From Musa acuminata AAA Group (taxonomy: Eukaryota > Streptophyta > Magnoliopsida > Zingiberales > Musaceae), in the NCBI RefSeq assembly GCF_036884655.1, contig NC_088339.1:34657501-34721500 (forward strand): 64,000 bases of DNA, in the 5' to 3' direction. Below the pieces are notes generated by a model. It did not search any database and was not told the DNA's origin. It worked only from the letters and a program-made list of their open reading frames with translations. The position numbers and the translations under genes were made by a program. Below are positions 48,541-60,295 of this stretch, piece by piece. How positions within the stretch are numbered: position 1 is the stretch's first letter; each line of letters starts with the position of its first letter.

Positions 48541-51500
48541 TGACAGTCCTGACGCTTTTGTTCTTCCTTCTTTAAACCCCCCCCTTCTTCAACTTTTCTT
48601 TTGTTCTTTTCCTTCTCTTTTGAGGAGCGGTAGGCGGTCGTTGTAAAGCTTAGAAAAAAGAAGATGAAGAAAGAAGACGCGAGTGAACGAGAATGGAACG
48701 AACGGTTTCGCACGATATTTCGAAGAAGGAAATCAATCTTTCGTTTTCTATTTCGACAGCGTCATTTTATCATCCACCTTATTCGACCTTTGGATGGACA
48801 TCCGACGGTGCAGAAATGGGGATCCCAATAATCTCCTTGGATGCTCCGCTCGTCGCTTCTTGATGACCAAAACAGAAAACCTAACAGCAGAATAAAAAGT
48901 CGATTCAACCCATGAAGCACCAACCATTCTTATTCGTTCACTAAATATTTCTAACATTCCGTTGCGTAGTAACACGTTAAGCCATTTTTCATATCCCGTA
49001 TTAGCTAAGAATTATGCTCAATAAATTATATTATAAATTGATTACGAAATGGTGTATGACTTGGTTGTGTGTGGGACCTGAGTTTGGTGGCAAGCAGTTT
49101 CGGAAACGTGTCGGGCTCTGTACGAGGCCGGCGCAGCGAGTGCTGTGATGGGCCTTCGTCTGTCTTTGCATCTTCGCAAAGTGTCTGTTTCCGGCCTCGA
49201 CCTAGTTGCATGGCGTGATTGCCAGTGGAGGACATTAGAATTCCATCCTACGAGGTCTGCTCTCTTTCCTTTGTTGCTTACAATCGATGAAGAATGGATC
49301 TTTACATGCCGCGATCAAGGCCGCCTGTTTTTAGAACCTCTTTTGGTAGGTCAAAACCTAATTTTTTTTGCATCACCTAAATTTATGGCATCACCTTAGT
49401 ATGACGACGTTGTGTTCGACGATATGCCTCTTTTGTTTTCATTATTCAAGTCTAGCCTCTCATTGGATTTCCGGTGCGGTGCCACGACCCCTTTTGCTGG
49501 TGAGTAAACACAACACATTATAATTTTTCTGGTGGTAGGAGGTCTGCGGGTGAAGAATTCAGAAAAACTGGGACAAAGGAGATGGATGAAGAGTCTACTT
49601 TGTGGAGTGGGAGCGAGGACCATTAATGCTACCTGAATGATCATGGTGATCCGTATATAATAAACATACAGTTTGAGCTTGAGGAGACATCCAAATATCG
49701 ACTGTTGAAGGCAGAAAAGTAGCACCAGGAGGTCTCTCAGGGAAGGCAAGCTACAAAGCTTGCTGCAGAAAATGCACTGAAAAATATTTAAGAAAGTGTC
49801 GGACAGGAATGTATGGGAGGCGGCAAGTGATCTAGATATCCGGATTGGAGTTTTCGAAAACATTGTTCCAGGACCAGGCTATGCACAGCTTCGAGAGGAG
49901 GGTGGTCCTAAGAAGGTAGACATCCAATTCTTCAAGGATAGCACAGGCACATAGAAGAGAATCAGGATTCGGATTTTTTGGTTTGACAGAAAATTTCCTT
50001 AGATCGTGAAAGACCATTGTCTATGATTTAATATGCCAAGTTAGAGTCCTCTGATGAAGTAGATCAATATGATGGTTGCTTGCATCATCCGAAGGAAAGA
50101 AATTCTCTGGTCTAACCTGACCATTTTTCATCCACCTGTTTCTCCTGCCACATATATTCGAGCCCGTCGTCGATGGAAGAGTGAGGAGGGATTAGTATTT
50201 CTTGTTCGTGTCTGTTGTTTCTTCGATCTATCTCTCTTTCTCATGTCTTTGTTACCACATGCATGCAATCGAATCAAGTTCACTGAGGATTTATATTTTG
50301 ATTCCAGAGAAACTGTGTTCTCATTTACGCTTCGTGCGTTCTTCCCATCTTTGTTACGTCTTTTGTCCCATTAGCTAACACTCGTAACATGTTGATGTTC
50401 ACCGGAAAACTCGTACAGGCGAGGGATGGACCATGGTACGTTGTCCTTTCTAGCTACTGCAAGTGGTAAACTTGCAGCAAATTTGATATGCAACTCAAAG
50501 TTGTAAGGCCAAGGACTATTGTATGTTTGTTTTGAATAGGTATGTGTATAATATTTCTGCCATTGGACTTAGGAAGGAAGTTTCTTGCGAAATGATGCAC
50601 CGACCTGCTCCCATTTCTAAAATATGCCCCATCTGCTTAGGCTTAGCGAGTTGCAACATAAACAGTTTGGGTTGGGAAGGAGCTTTTCATTGCATTGTGT
50701 GGTATGGAATGTATCTTGTTTCTTGTCTGCACCGATCCAAGGATGGATCATTCTGGCACGGTCATCCTCTCATAATGGTTAGTTTCTTGATCCTTGATCA
50801 AGAAGAAAAAAACGAAAGCCATGCTCCTTGATCCCGCGGCCAATCCCTGTTTCTCGAGGCTTTTGTTTTGTGAATCCTCTCGCCCTTTCTCTCATCATAT
50901 CCCACTCCTGTACGAAAAGCAAGTGACAAATCTCCTTGTGCCACTAAAGCTGACTCCCATTGTCTAAAGACTTGTTGCGGGGACAGTGTTTTCGCCGCAC
51001 AGTGTCTCGTACGGTTCCAGCTTTTGTCCATCGTTCCTCTGTCTTTTGGTCTCCCATGCCGACATTGGAGCACTGTTCCGTGAGCCTCACATGGGTGTTG
51101 GTGCCGCACAGTGAAAGGCTGCTGACCTCCTCTGTCTGTCCGTGAGACTTAAGTTTGACCGTCGGAGAAAGGAAGACTCGACCATCAACGGTGATCATTC
51201 TTTTGAGATATCTGTATCTTGTCGCGCACTGCCATTCTTTATCCATCTTTCGAGGACTCGGGCCCTGAACCCTGCAGCTGGTTGGTCATCTTTATAGATA
51301 CCACGGCATCGGTGATCTTATTATATCTTATGTTGCTGCCCCGGTGGTTAATTGTCCATATATTTGAACTCATAATTTCTTTAATCTCTTCGTGATGCAT
51401 TGCCCCCCTTGCACTCATTTTAGATTATCTATAACAGTGTGGCTCTCAGTTCTTACCTTGTGGAATTGTACTTGTATTGACTGGGTAACGCATATTTGCC

Positions 51501-51760
51501 TAAAGGGTACAAGTAAATTATATGAATAATTTAATCGTGGACCAAAATGAGGATGGTAATCAGTAGCATCGAGGACGGTGGGAAGCACAAGAACAAGGGG
51601 ACGAGAAGATGCTCGACAACAGCTTGAGCTAACATCAAGAATGCTACCAGTTCGAAGCACCACCGACTATAGGAAACCATAGCAGCAACGAGGAAGGAAC
51701 AAGGGAAAGAGAGAGAGAGAGTCAACCCCCCCCCCCCCTGATCTCCTGAAAACCTACTAT
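48541..51760. other. intergenic stretch without a recognised gene
   Basis: Several frames of 60-155 codons occur on both strands, but none shows a domain, splice context or codon pattern that I can support. A poly-C run sits near 51726-51738. Confidence 0.5.
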
Positions 51761-52999
51761 CTACATGATAATACAAGCATTAGCGTTCTCATCACTGAAA
51801 AGATGAGTGGCACAGAAGCCGTTGTCTACTTGACTGCTGAGATAGCGAGGGCTCGGGCAGTAGTTGTAGTAGCCAGTGTAGGAGGCGATCTGAGGGGACC
51901 TGAGGTGCATCATCTGAGGCTGCACGCATCTGCCGTCGTGCATCGCCATGCTGTGCCCTCTCGAGTTGTTCGCCATGGATGGTGGATGGTTCGGGTACCC
52001 CTGCTTGTTCACCAGCAATGCCGACTGGTATTGTGCCCCACCAGCATTTCGTGGCAAGCCTCCATTGCTCCCAACGAGACCCATCATCACATTATTCGCC
52101 TGCGTCATCCTTTGTCCCTTCCCTGCCTCAGGATTGCCACTCGCCACCTTCTTGTCGTTGGCTGCAGCATTGACGCCTTTTGGCTGTGACCCACTTGAGA
52201 CGGTGTGCTCTGCCTCTCTGCTCTTCCATCCGCTGCTGCCATTTGTTGGCCTCGCGCTGGCTGGTGCATTGTTTGCCTGCCTCGTTAAACTGATTTGCAT
52301 CATCTTATGATCGAGGATTTGCAGATCATCGTCGTCTTCTTCTTCGTCGTCATCAATATCATCATCATCATCATCATAGTCTTCCTCGTCGGAGCTGGAC
52401 GAGGGAAGCTTGTTGTGCTGGTGTTTGAAGGCTTTGAGGCCTCGCAGGAGGCCTTGTTTGCCTCGCCCTTCGATCTTCGTGTTGGCTTCCTTCATGGGAT
52501 TGGCAACTTGCTTCGGTGGTGGTGGTGGTGGTTTTTTTTTATGGATGGACTTCTGAATCGGGGTAAGCTTTTGAGACCAAAGCTCCGCACGCTTACCTGC
52601 TCTGACCAGCTTCCTGATGAGGGTTTCAGAGTCCACATTCCCAGAAACTGTGACCTTCTGTTCTTCTATATCTATGCTGACTGAGAAGACCCCTGAGTGA
52701 GATGCACAGAACAAGAGGTGCATGATGAACATCAAGTTTCTAGTCACATCAGGAGTTGTATCTGCTGTCCATGGAGGATATGATGAACGTTAGATCAATT
52801 ACCTTCAATTCTATGGAGGAGCTTCGTAACTTTGTGCTTACAGCCATCACAATGTATGTTCACCTTCAGGACGTGGGTCTGCAAGAACCAACCAAACAGT
52901 TTCGCTTCACTAACTCCTCTTCTCGCAAGATACAAACGAAACAGAGAGGAGGAGAGGTACCTGGATCTTGAGGAGCTTGAAGTCTTCGCCCTTGACCAT
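51761..52999 (-). CDS. heavy-metal-associated isoprenylated plant protein (HIPP)
   Basis: Exons on the minus strand are 52961-52999, 52803-52878 and 51761-52692; phases join into 349 codons (348 aa). It starts MVKGEDFKLLKIQ. The HMA domain follows, VLKVNIHCDGCKHKVTKLL, with metal-binding Cys23 and Cys26, then VSIDIEEQKVTVSGNVD. A KKKPPPPPPK stretch near residue 90 and a long Asp/Glu run near 140-165 come next. The tail is Asn/Gly/Ser-rich with YNYCPSPRYLSSQ and ends CIIM, a CaaX box for farnesylation. HIPPs bind metals and are tied to membranes by the lipid, with roles in metal and stress responses. The first exon, only 13 codons, was placed by its match to the family start. Confidence 0.92.
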
Positions 53000-55007
53000 T
53001 TCAGCCGCAATTCCTTCCTGCTGTCTGGGAGATCACAAAGGAACAGGACGCAGTTCCTTGTCTGCAGGGAGAGAAGCTAAGCCTCGGCATGCAAGACTCG
53101 TCTCCTCCACCATCCCCTGCACTTCCCTCTATATACCTCGGGGCACCCAACAGGACACCACTTCTTTTGTCCACTGCTCGCACTACGATTGATACAAACA
53201 CGCACTCTCCCTTTTCTTTTCCTTTTTTTTTCTCTTTTTCTTTTTCTTTTTTTTGCTTTGATAGAATAGAGTATGTATGATCTTTTCTTTAGGTCCGTCT
53301 GAGAACATCGTCCAATGTTGTGTGTGCGTTGGGATCCTCCCCGTGCGTAGATTTGGCGTCTGGAGAGCCATCCAATGGCTGAGACAAAGCAGCTAAGCGC
53401 TGAGGGGAGGAGACGAAGAAAGGAGATCGAGGAGAGAAGCCATGAAGCAGCGACCTGACCTGACATCTGCATTGCTTCCTGCATGCATAGCCCTGCACAG
53501 GCTCGTCTCTTTGCATCTGGTGCCCATTTTTATCGTCTCCATCTTCTTCTTTTCTTCTCCTCTCTACTCTCTCTTTCGCCTGTTCTGCTCCTGTGCCCGC
53601 CATAAACCCAGAAACACAGCTTAACGTTTGACGAAACACCTCCAAATCAATCACGTAGGCTCCTGTCCGCTAAAAGCATTCTCTTGGACGTTGTTAAGAA
53701 CCAGCGTGGTTGTCCACCGCTGAAAGAATGCTTAGGTTGTGGTAACAAGAACGATGGGCCTCGGGCCATCATGCTCCGCTCTCCTGTAACCATAGGTTTG
53801 GTATCAGTCCACGAGCTTTGATGCATTCTCTTAAAGTTAGGAGGAGGCAACGAGTTCAGCTGTTTGTGCTGTAGAAAGTAATCTTAATTTAGGGTGAATT
53901 CAGAAGCAGAGTGGCCCGAAGACGACGACGACGACGACCCATTACTTTGGAAGCTGAGTTAGAGCTCCATGTCGGTAGGGGACACTTTGGACGTCAAAGT
54001 TGGGTCGCGTATGGATCCAAATCCTTGACTTCTTCCTTCTTCCACCGGTACGCATGCACTTGGAGGAAAAGCTGCTCACTTGGTCTGTGGCAGACAAACA
54101 ATTAGGTGATCTACAAGTAATCTTGGTAATGACAGGAGATTAGATGCAGAGATACACATGGTGACTTGGGCTTGAGTTTGGGTGAACTTTGGACCCATCA
54201 TTCGGTGCACTCTCGGGTGGGTCTAAATCATGCCGGAATGGTTGTCCACCTCACCTCATTGGATATTGCATTTGTTGAGTCAAATCTCACCAGACTCCAA
54301 AAGTCAGAGAAAAGAAGAAATCAACATCCGAGTTCATCATTAATCACACACACACACCATCACAACATGGTCAAAAGTTGTGACAATTTGGTCATCATTC
54401 CTGGGCAACTCACTGACTTGTATCTATTAATCTGACAAAGCTGGGAAATTAGCTGGAACCAATACGAAATCTAACCATCTGTCTAAACCCACCACCGAGC
54501 GCGATCCTCCGTGATGACAACACAAAGCCGAATGAAATAGGGCGTGTTTGAGATGAAATGGCCGAAGCCAGTGGTGGCAATCATTAAAAAGCAACACGTT
54601 AAAACGGAGATCGTGGGTTTCAACGGCGGGCGGCAATGGCGGTGGTGGGAACATGATGCCCGACGTGCCTTGCCATCATTTCCCTTTCTCAGAAAGTAGT
54701 CGTGAAATTTGCTTGATATATTGGCCACAAAGATCGACGAAGACAAATTTGTCAAGAGGATGAAACAACGGTGGTAGAGGAGGGATACGGGTGGCCAAAA
54801 GAAAAGAAACATGAGGGAGGGCCAGAACGGGAAATAAACGCCCGAGTACTTCTGATTCTCCTCCTCCTCCCTTCCTTCACTCCAACAGATCCAAGCCCTC
54901 CCTTGTAAGCCTCCTCCTCCTTTCCTTCCACTGATTGTTTTTCTTGTCGCCGTGCCTTTTTGGTTTACTTTGGTTCTACTTGGTCTGTTAAGGCAGGGAT
55001 AGGAGAG

Positions 55008-55054
<47 letters not shown>

Positions 55055-55699
55055 GGGTTTCAGGGTCCATAAGAAAGCTGCCACCTTTATCTTCTCGGTG
55101 TATTGATTCCTCTGTTTCTGGTGGGTTTGTGATTCCGTTCTTGGTTTTCTTTTAGCCTCATTCATCTCTCCTCCTCTCTACCCTTCTCTGAATTATGGAT
55201 TTGTTTGCTCTCTTTCATCTTCGTTTTCTCTTTGTCGTTTCGGATCCATGAAAGATCGCTCCTTTTTCAGTGTTTCGTTTGGAATTTCCAATAATACTTT
55301 GGTTCTCGTGTTTTGGTTGCTGTTCTTCTTGTGACCGATTGAATTTTGATGAATCTTTCGCGTCTCAGTTTTCTCAGTTCGTGGGATTTCGAATACCTTG
55401 TAGTTTGAGGAAACCGACATCTTTCTTGTGCTTCTCTGCTGCAACCCTGTTGGTCTTGGTCTCTACACGATGATGTTATTCTTACAATTACTTTTTACTG
55501 TCCTGATAGATTGTTGGATTACTATCCTCCGTTTTTGGTTCTGCGTCTCAGTGTCCTGCTCTACGTTGCAAAGATAACTTCTTTCGTCATGTGGGGATTG
55601 TTCATGATTTTATTAACATCTTTCCTTTGACTCTGACGTATGGTTACATTGGCTTCTTTGTTACATCGTTCTCCTCTTTTCGTTCAAAGTTCCAGAAGA
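53000..55699. other. intergenic region and leader of the RING-CH gene
   Basis: No gene recognised. A CT-rich stretch near 53210-53255 and (GA)n at 55002-55051 generate false frames. The part after about 54850 may be a 5' leader, perhaps with a leader intron, of the gene starting at 55700. Confidence 0.5.
55002..55051. repeat. (GA)n microsatellite
   Basis: About 50 bases of GA upstream of the RING-CH gene. Confidence 0.95.
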
Positions 55700-58044
55700 A
55701 TGGGAGACCATCTTGCTTTGTTAGTGGACCACCTGCTCACCGAGTCAACGCTTGAAGCGGCTATTGGTAGTCGGAAGCACGGCCAGATTGCCGCCAATTC
55801 GGCATCTTTGGAGGACCCAGCCAAAGAATTCACTCGGAAGAGTCACGTCAGAGGAAGGACATCCGTGGGAAAGTTGGTCGAGTGCCGAATTTGTCAAGAA
55901 GAAGATGAAGACTGCAACATGGAGATCCCTTGTTCATGTTGTGGCAGCTTGAAGGTAAATCAAGCTTCTATGTAACATATGTAACTTGCCTTTGTATTAC
56001 CTATTACTGTAAGGTCAATTTTTTGTTGCAGAATATGGCTTGTTCTTGAAGATTTCATTTTTGTGATAACACGTATTACTATAAGTTCAAATTTTGTTGC
56101 AGAATATGGCTCGTTCTTGAAGATTTCATTTTTGTGATAACATGGAAATCATGCATACATCTGCTTCGGTCATGCAGTTATTTTGTATTCTGATTTGTAG
56201 CAAAAAGGTTCATCAGTTCTAGCCTGCAAACTGAATTTCCTGTATGATAGTGTGTATGTTTGAGCTACAATTTGTTATTTTCTATTAATGTATGAAATAG
56301 TTTGGTTATTTTCCTGTATGATAGTGTGTATGTTTGAACTACCGAGTGGTAATCTAGAAGTTAAAAATTGCAATTTAATTAAGGATTCAAACAGTGATCA
56401 ATGTTCATTTGTAATTCATTTGCAACACATTACTTTTGCTCAGTATCTGTTTGGCAGAAGTCTGCCCGAGATATGTTCCTCTTGTGTTTTAGAATTACCT
56501 TCAATCCAGTGAAGCTTCAGTCTATGAGATTTATATCATTTGAAAGTCAAAGTAAGTCTGGTTATTTATTGACCCGATGACAGGAATATATCATACAAAA
56601 GAAGGAACTGGTCTCTCTCATCTCATTTGTACGTCTGTGACCTTTGTTCAATGTTGCTAGTAAATTGTCATCCAACAAGTTCATTGATCTTTGTGTTCTA
56701 GAAGTATACAGTTAATGCGTTCACATATTTCTTGTTATGTGTTTTCTTTCGTAGTCTAGTTTACATCCCAGGAAAATAAGAAAAATTCACCTTAGCTCTT
56801 TCTTCTTGCAGTATGCTCATCGTAAGTGTGTTCAAAGATGGTGTAACGAGAAGGGCGACACAGTGTGTGAGATTTGCCTGCAGGTGATGTTTTTTTTTTC
56901 TGGCCTCGTAGTTTTCTTGATCTCAACATTCTGTAGTCACCATAGTGAAAGCTTGAGCAACACGTACAGATATTGAAAGTGTCAATTGAGGCTTTCTCAT
57001 CAAGCAATTATCTCTTTCAGATTACAGGCTGGTCATTTCATCTACACATTTACTTTGATGTAGCATGTGGATCACGATAGTTTATTTCTTGTGATATTGC
57101 TGCTATAGCTCCTAATTCTTGTCACTCAATCAGCAATTTAAGCCAGGTTATACTGCTCCTCCAAAGTTGTTTCAGTATGGGAGTATTCCTATGAACTTCA
57201 GGTATCCTTTATGCGTCTCGTTTCGTTTTTAGGCATATGTGGCAATTCAGAGTTGCATCATTTACACAAGGAATCACTGATTGTGTCATAATATTTCTCA
57301 GAGGCAATTGGGAGATTACCAGACAGGATCAGCATGATTCTCAGATCATAGCACTGGTTCCATCTGAACATGATATCGTGCACCCTGATGACGATGATTA
57401 TTCAGCTTTAGGCATGAGAAACACAGTTTGTCGTCAGTCAATTGTGATAATAGTGAGTTTATTTCGATTCGATAAGCACGATAGTGGAGTGACTTGTGAG
57501 TCGCATTTTGCCTTATTATGCTTTGTGTTTTGACGTAAGTGATTCGCTTTTGTTTTTTCCAGTTCACAGTTCTTTTGGTTCTTCCCCACACTCTTCCTCT
57601 TATGATCGGTGTAGCTGAGCAGTATTCATTCACTCTGTTCTCAGTAAAAATCTAATCCTAAGAAATTAATAATTTTCTTTCGACATACTATTATTCGCTT
57701 ATGAAGCTCCGTATGATGTAGCCCATTTTTATTTGTACATATCTGTATAAAAGCTACTGGTGTTGCGGACTGCTGGAATACTTTTGCCGATCTTTGTAAT
57801 GGTCAGAACAATAAGGACATTTCACCAGTTCCGCTGCCGATGGGTAATTTTCTTTTTTCTTCTCTTCCATAGCGGCTGTAGAAACTCAAATCTTTTTCCA
57901 TGGTTTCTTAAGAAAAAGAATCTTGAAACGTTTTGGAACATGTTGCAGGTAACTCGTGAAATATCTGATCCAGCTGAAGGAGAGAACATGATCGAACCTT
58001 GGCAGCTGGTGCGGTCTCAGCCACATCACATTCAGATGCACTGA
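55700..58044 (+). CDS. RING-CH (RINGv) E3 ubiquitin ligase, membrane type
   Basis: Seven exons: 55700-55954, 56812-56883, 57134-57201, 57302-57452, 57563-57643, 57754-57843 and 57949-58044. They join in phase into 271 codons (270 aa). It starts [20 protein letters not shown]. The C4HC3 domain begins at Cys62 ([10 protein letters not shown]), with His88 and Cys91 in [16 protein letters not shown] and CEIC at residues 104-107, followed by [12 protein letters not shown]. Two hydrophobic stretches ([19 protein letters not shown] and [17 protein letters not shown]) suggest a membrane protein. The family moves ubiquitin onto membrane substrates; At1g14260 and At5g38070 look alike. The acceptor of exon 6 (TAAAAG) is weak, and the last exon ([14 protein letters not shown].) is less conserved, so the C-terminus is the least certain part. 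Confidence 0.9.
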
Positions 58045-58714
58045 CTGATACAAAGGAGCGAACGATTAGCAGCGCGAGTGAATAATCCCACTGTTTCTTG
58101 GTGATGCAAGATCAGGTCAAACAATGGAAGATGAGAAGAGGAAAAATGACTGGGAACTTGGCATGGTTATGCAGTCTGCTGCTCTGTACATAACATGGTA
58201 GTGATAGGTTTCCCTTCGGAATGCTTGAAAACGTTAGCCATAGTTGGATCCCTCTATAGAAAGCCACTCGCTTCAGAAAGCTTGAAGATGAAGTGGCTGA
58301 ATTGAGAGTAGTGATATGGATGGCATGGTGTAAAGTCGAACTCATTTGGCAGTCAAAAGAAGATTCAAGTTTGACTTTAAATGCCAATGTTAGAGCAGCT
58401 TGGATTTTCTTTTTACTTTTATTTATTTATTGGATTTACTTGAATAAGCATAATTATGGGTCAACCCATATGTCCTCCCTTGTGGTTGATTCAAATAAGG
58501 TGATGAAGAAGGAGTTACTACATTCACGTCGTTCTTGAATTGCATAAGAACATTTCTTGCACTGGTTGCTAGTGACAATGTGCTCACCGTCAACATCTTC
58601 ATATTGAATCTGAAGCCGACAGAAATTAACAATAGATCAAGAAATGTCACTAAATCTGTGCAGGAAAAAAGAGCTCCATTGAGTTCTTCTGATGCCACCC
58701 AGCCCTCGTCAGCC
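58045..58714. other. convergent 3' ends, no further gene
   Basis: Holds the 3' region of the RING-CH gene and the start of the minus-strand PADRE gene's 3' region. Nothing else is seen. Confidence 0.6.
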
Positions 58715-59158
58715 TCATGGAACTTCTTTTATGGTGTCCAATGCCGGCGTCCACGACGACTGCCTCGGCCTCCTCTTGATGCACCGGGTGGCTTCATTCG
58801 CTTTCTTGGCCTGTGCGGGGAACAAGCAGAGGTCACTGCGGACGGGAAGAATCCTGTTGGAGAATCTTGCCTTAGAGGCCCTGCACGAAAGGGCTGCCAT
58901 CTCCTCCTCGGTAAGCACCGAGAAGAGCATGTCCATCGGCAGCAGGAAGTAGAGCCGGCGTCGCTCGAGTTCCTCGTCCGGCGCCAAACCTGGAATCCGA
59001 CACCCCACGTCGAGATGGTCAGAGTCGCACACGAACTACCCAGGGTTGTCAACCATCAACTCCGCCGCTCTCACAGAACGCACGTACTCTACGACGCCAT
59101 TGACGACCCTTATGGATCCACCCGAGGCAGCGTAAGGTGTGCATGCAGTGTTCCCCAT
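58715..59158 (-). pseudogene. PADRE (DUF4228) protein with an in-frame stop
   Basis: A one-exon frame of 148 codons on the minus strand. It starts MGNTACTPYAASGG, a possible N-myristoylation site (MGN), then VRAAELMVDNPG. Codon 41 (59036-59038) is TAG, where the family has Gln in NPGQFVCDS. The frame then continues without any other stop: FVCDSDHLDVGCRIPGL, DEELERRRLYFLLPMDML and LTEEEMAAL are all typical PADRE sequence. PADRE proteins are small plant proteins often induced by pathogen or abiotic stress; biochemical role unknown. As written only 40 aa would be made. A (CT)n tract on the transcript strand lies 62-111 bases before the ATG. Confidence 0.88.
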
Positions 59159-59215
59159 GAAATCACACTCCAATCTCCCAGCAACTAGAACATCACAAGG
59201 GACACAGAAACAGGG

Positions 59216-59272
<57 letters not shown>

Positions 59273-60295
59273 GAGAAGGAATGGCAATGTGTGGAATGTG
59301 CGTTGCGCACTGGGGGTATCAAGGGAAGCACATGGGCCCAGAAGATACAGCATCAGATCATGCATGGAACCTGACAAATCAATGGCGGAAGCACAGAGAT
59401 GCAGAGAAGCAGAATCAAGTGGATGCCAAAATGTTCATTATGCTTGTCCGACACCTCACACCTCACACCTCTAAAAGTTGGCAGAACAAATCATTAGAGA
59501 ACATGACATGAAAACTAGACTGGTTAGAACACCTTTAACCAGACAGAGATGGCAACAAAAGCCAAACAATTATAATCAAATTGTTGTTGATATGCATAAT
59601 CTCATCAGAGGCCAAGCTGTCTGAAGACTTAAATCATGGAGACCCAGCTATCATCTTTATGGAATCCTTACCTAATTGGTGGACCAGTGTTTCACCTAAG
59701 TAGCCAACAAAACGCTATTGCTTGATCCATTCTCACTTCATCTTGAAGAGGTTTTGGGGCTTCAAATGTATCCTGTTGCTTCACAAACCTGATCATATAG
59801 GCACATCATCGACAAAAGGCAGTGGTTAATCTTGTTTTCTAAGCTTAGATTCACATTATTTCCATCAGTTTGTTGTAATGCTAATCGACTAAAGAACCAA
59901 GCAATACTGTGGGAATAATTTACTGGACAAGTTAATTGAAAGAAAAATAGTGGAAGTTAAAAAGCTCAGAAACTGCATTGTCTCTTCAAATAAACAATTT
60001 ACCGCATTCCTTTAATTGAAAACTGAGAGAGTATACATCAGTGCTCCTTTTTTTTTTAGCACAGGCAACTTATATGAACTTCCAAAAGTATACAAGACTG
60101 ATGACCTGTTGTGCTGGCCATCAGAGTGTGATTTAATAATGTAATAATAAGGTTGTCAAAATTTGGTAAATTATTCACCATTATTCTGCTCCAAGCTCAA
60201 TCAGATGATCACACAGCATCTGAGAACAAAAGAATCGTATTGGTGTTTCGCTAATACTAATAGAAGAACATTGTGAGCCTTCCCCTCCTCCATGG
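59159..60295. other. upstream of the PADRE gene, no further gene
   Basis: Contains (GA)n at 59220-59269. The rest is AT-rich without a recognised feature and includes the 3' region of the pKIWI502-like gene. Confidence 0.55.
59220..59269. repeat. (GA)n microsatellite
   Basis: About 50 bases of GA, probably in the 5' leader of the minus-strand PADRE gene. Confidence 0.95.

Noticed and set aside
50523..51246. several 60-103 codon frames on both strands
   Set aside because: Mutually overlapping, none with family similarity or splice support.
58535..59188. 217-codon plus-strand open frame
   Set aside because: Antisense to the PADRE gene, whose protein is clearly recognisable; the frame is a by-product of its GC-rich codons.
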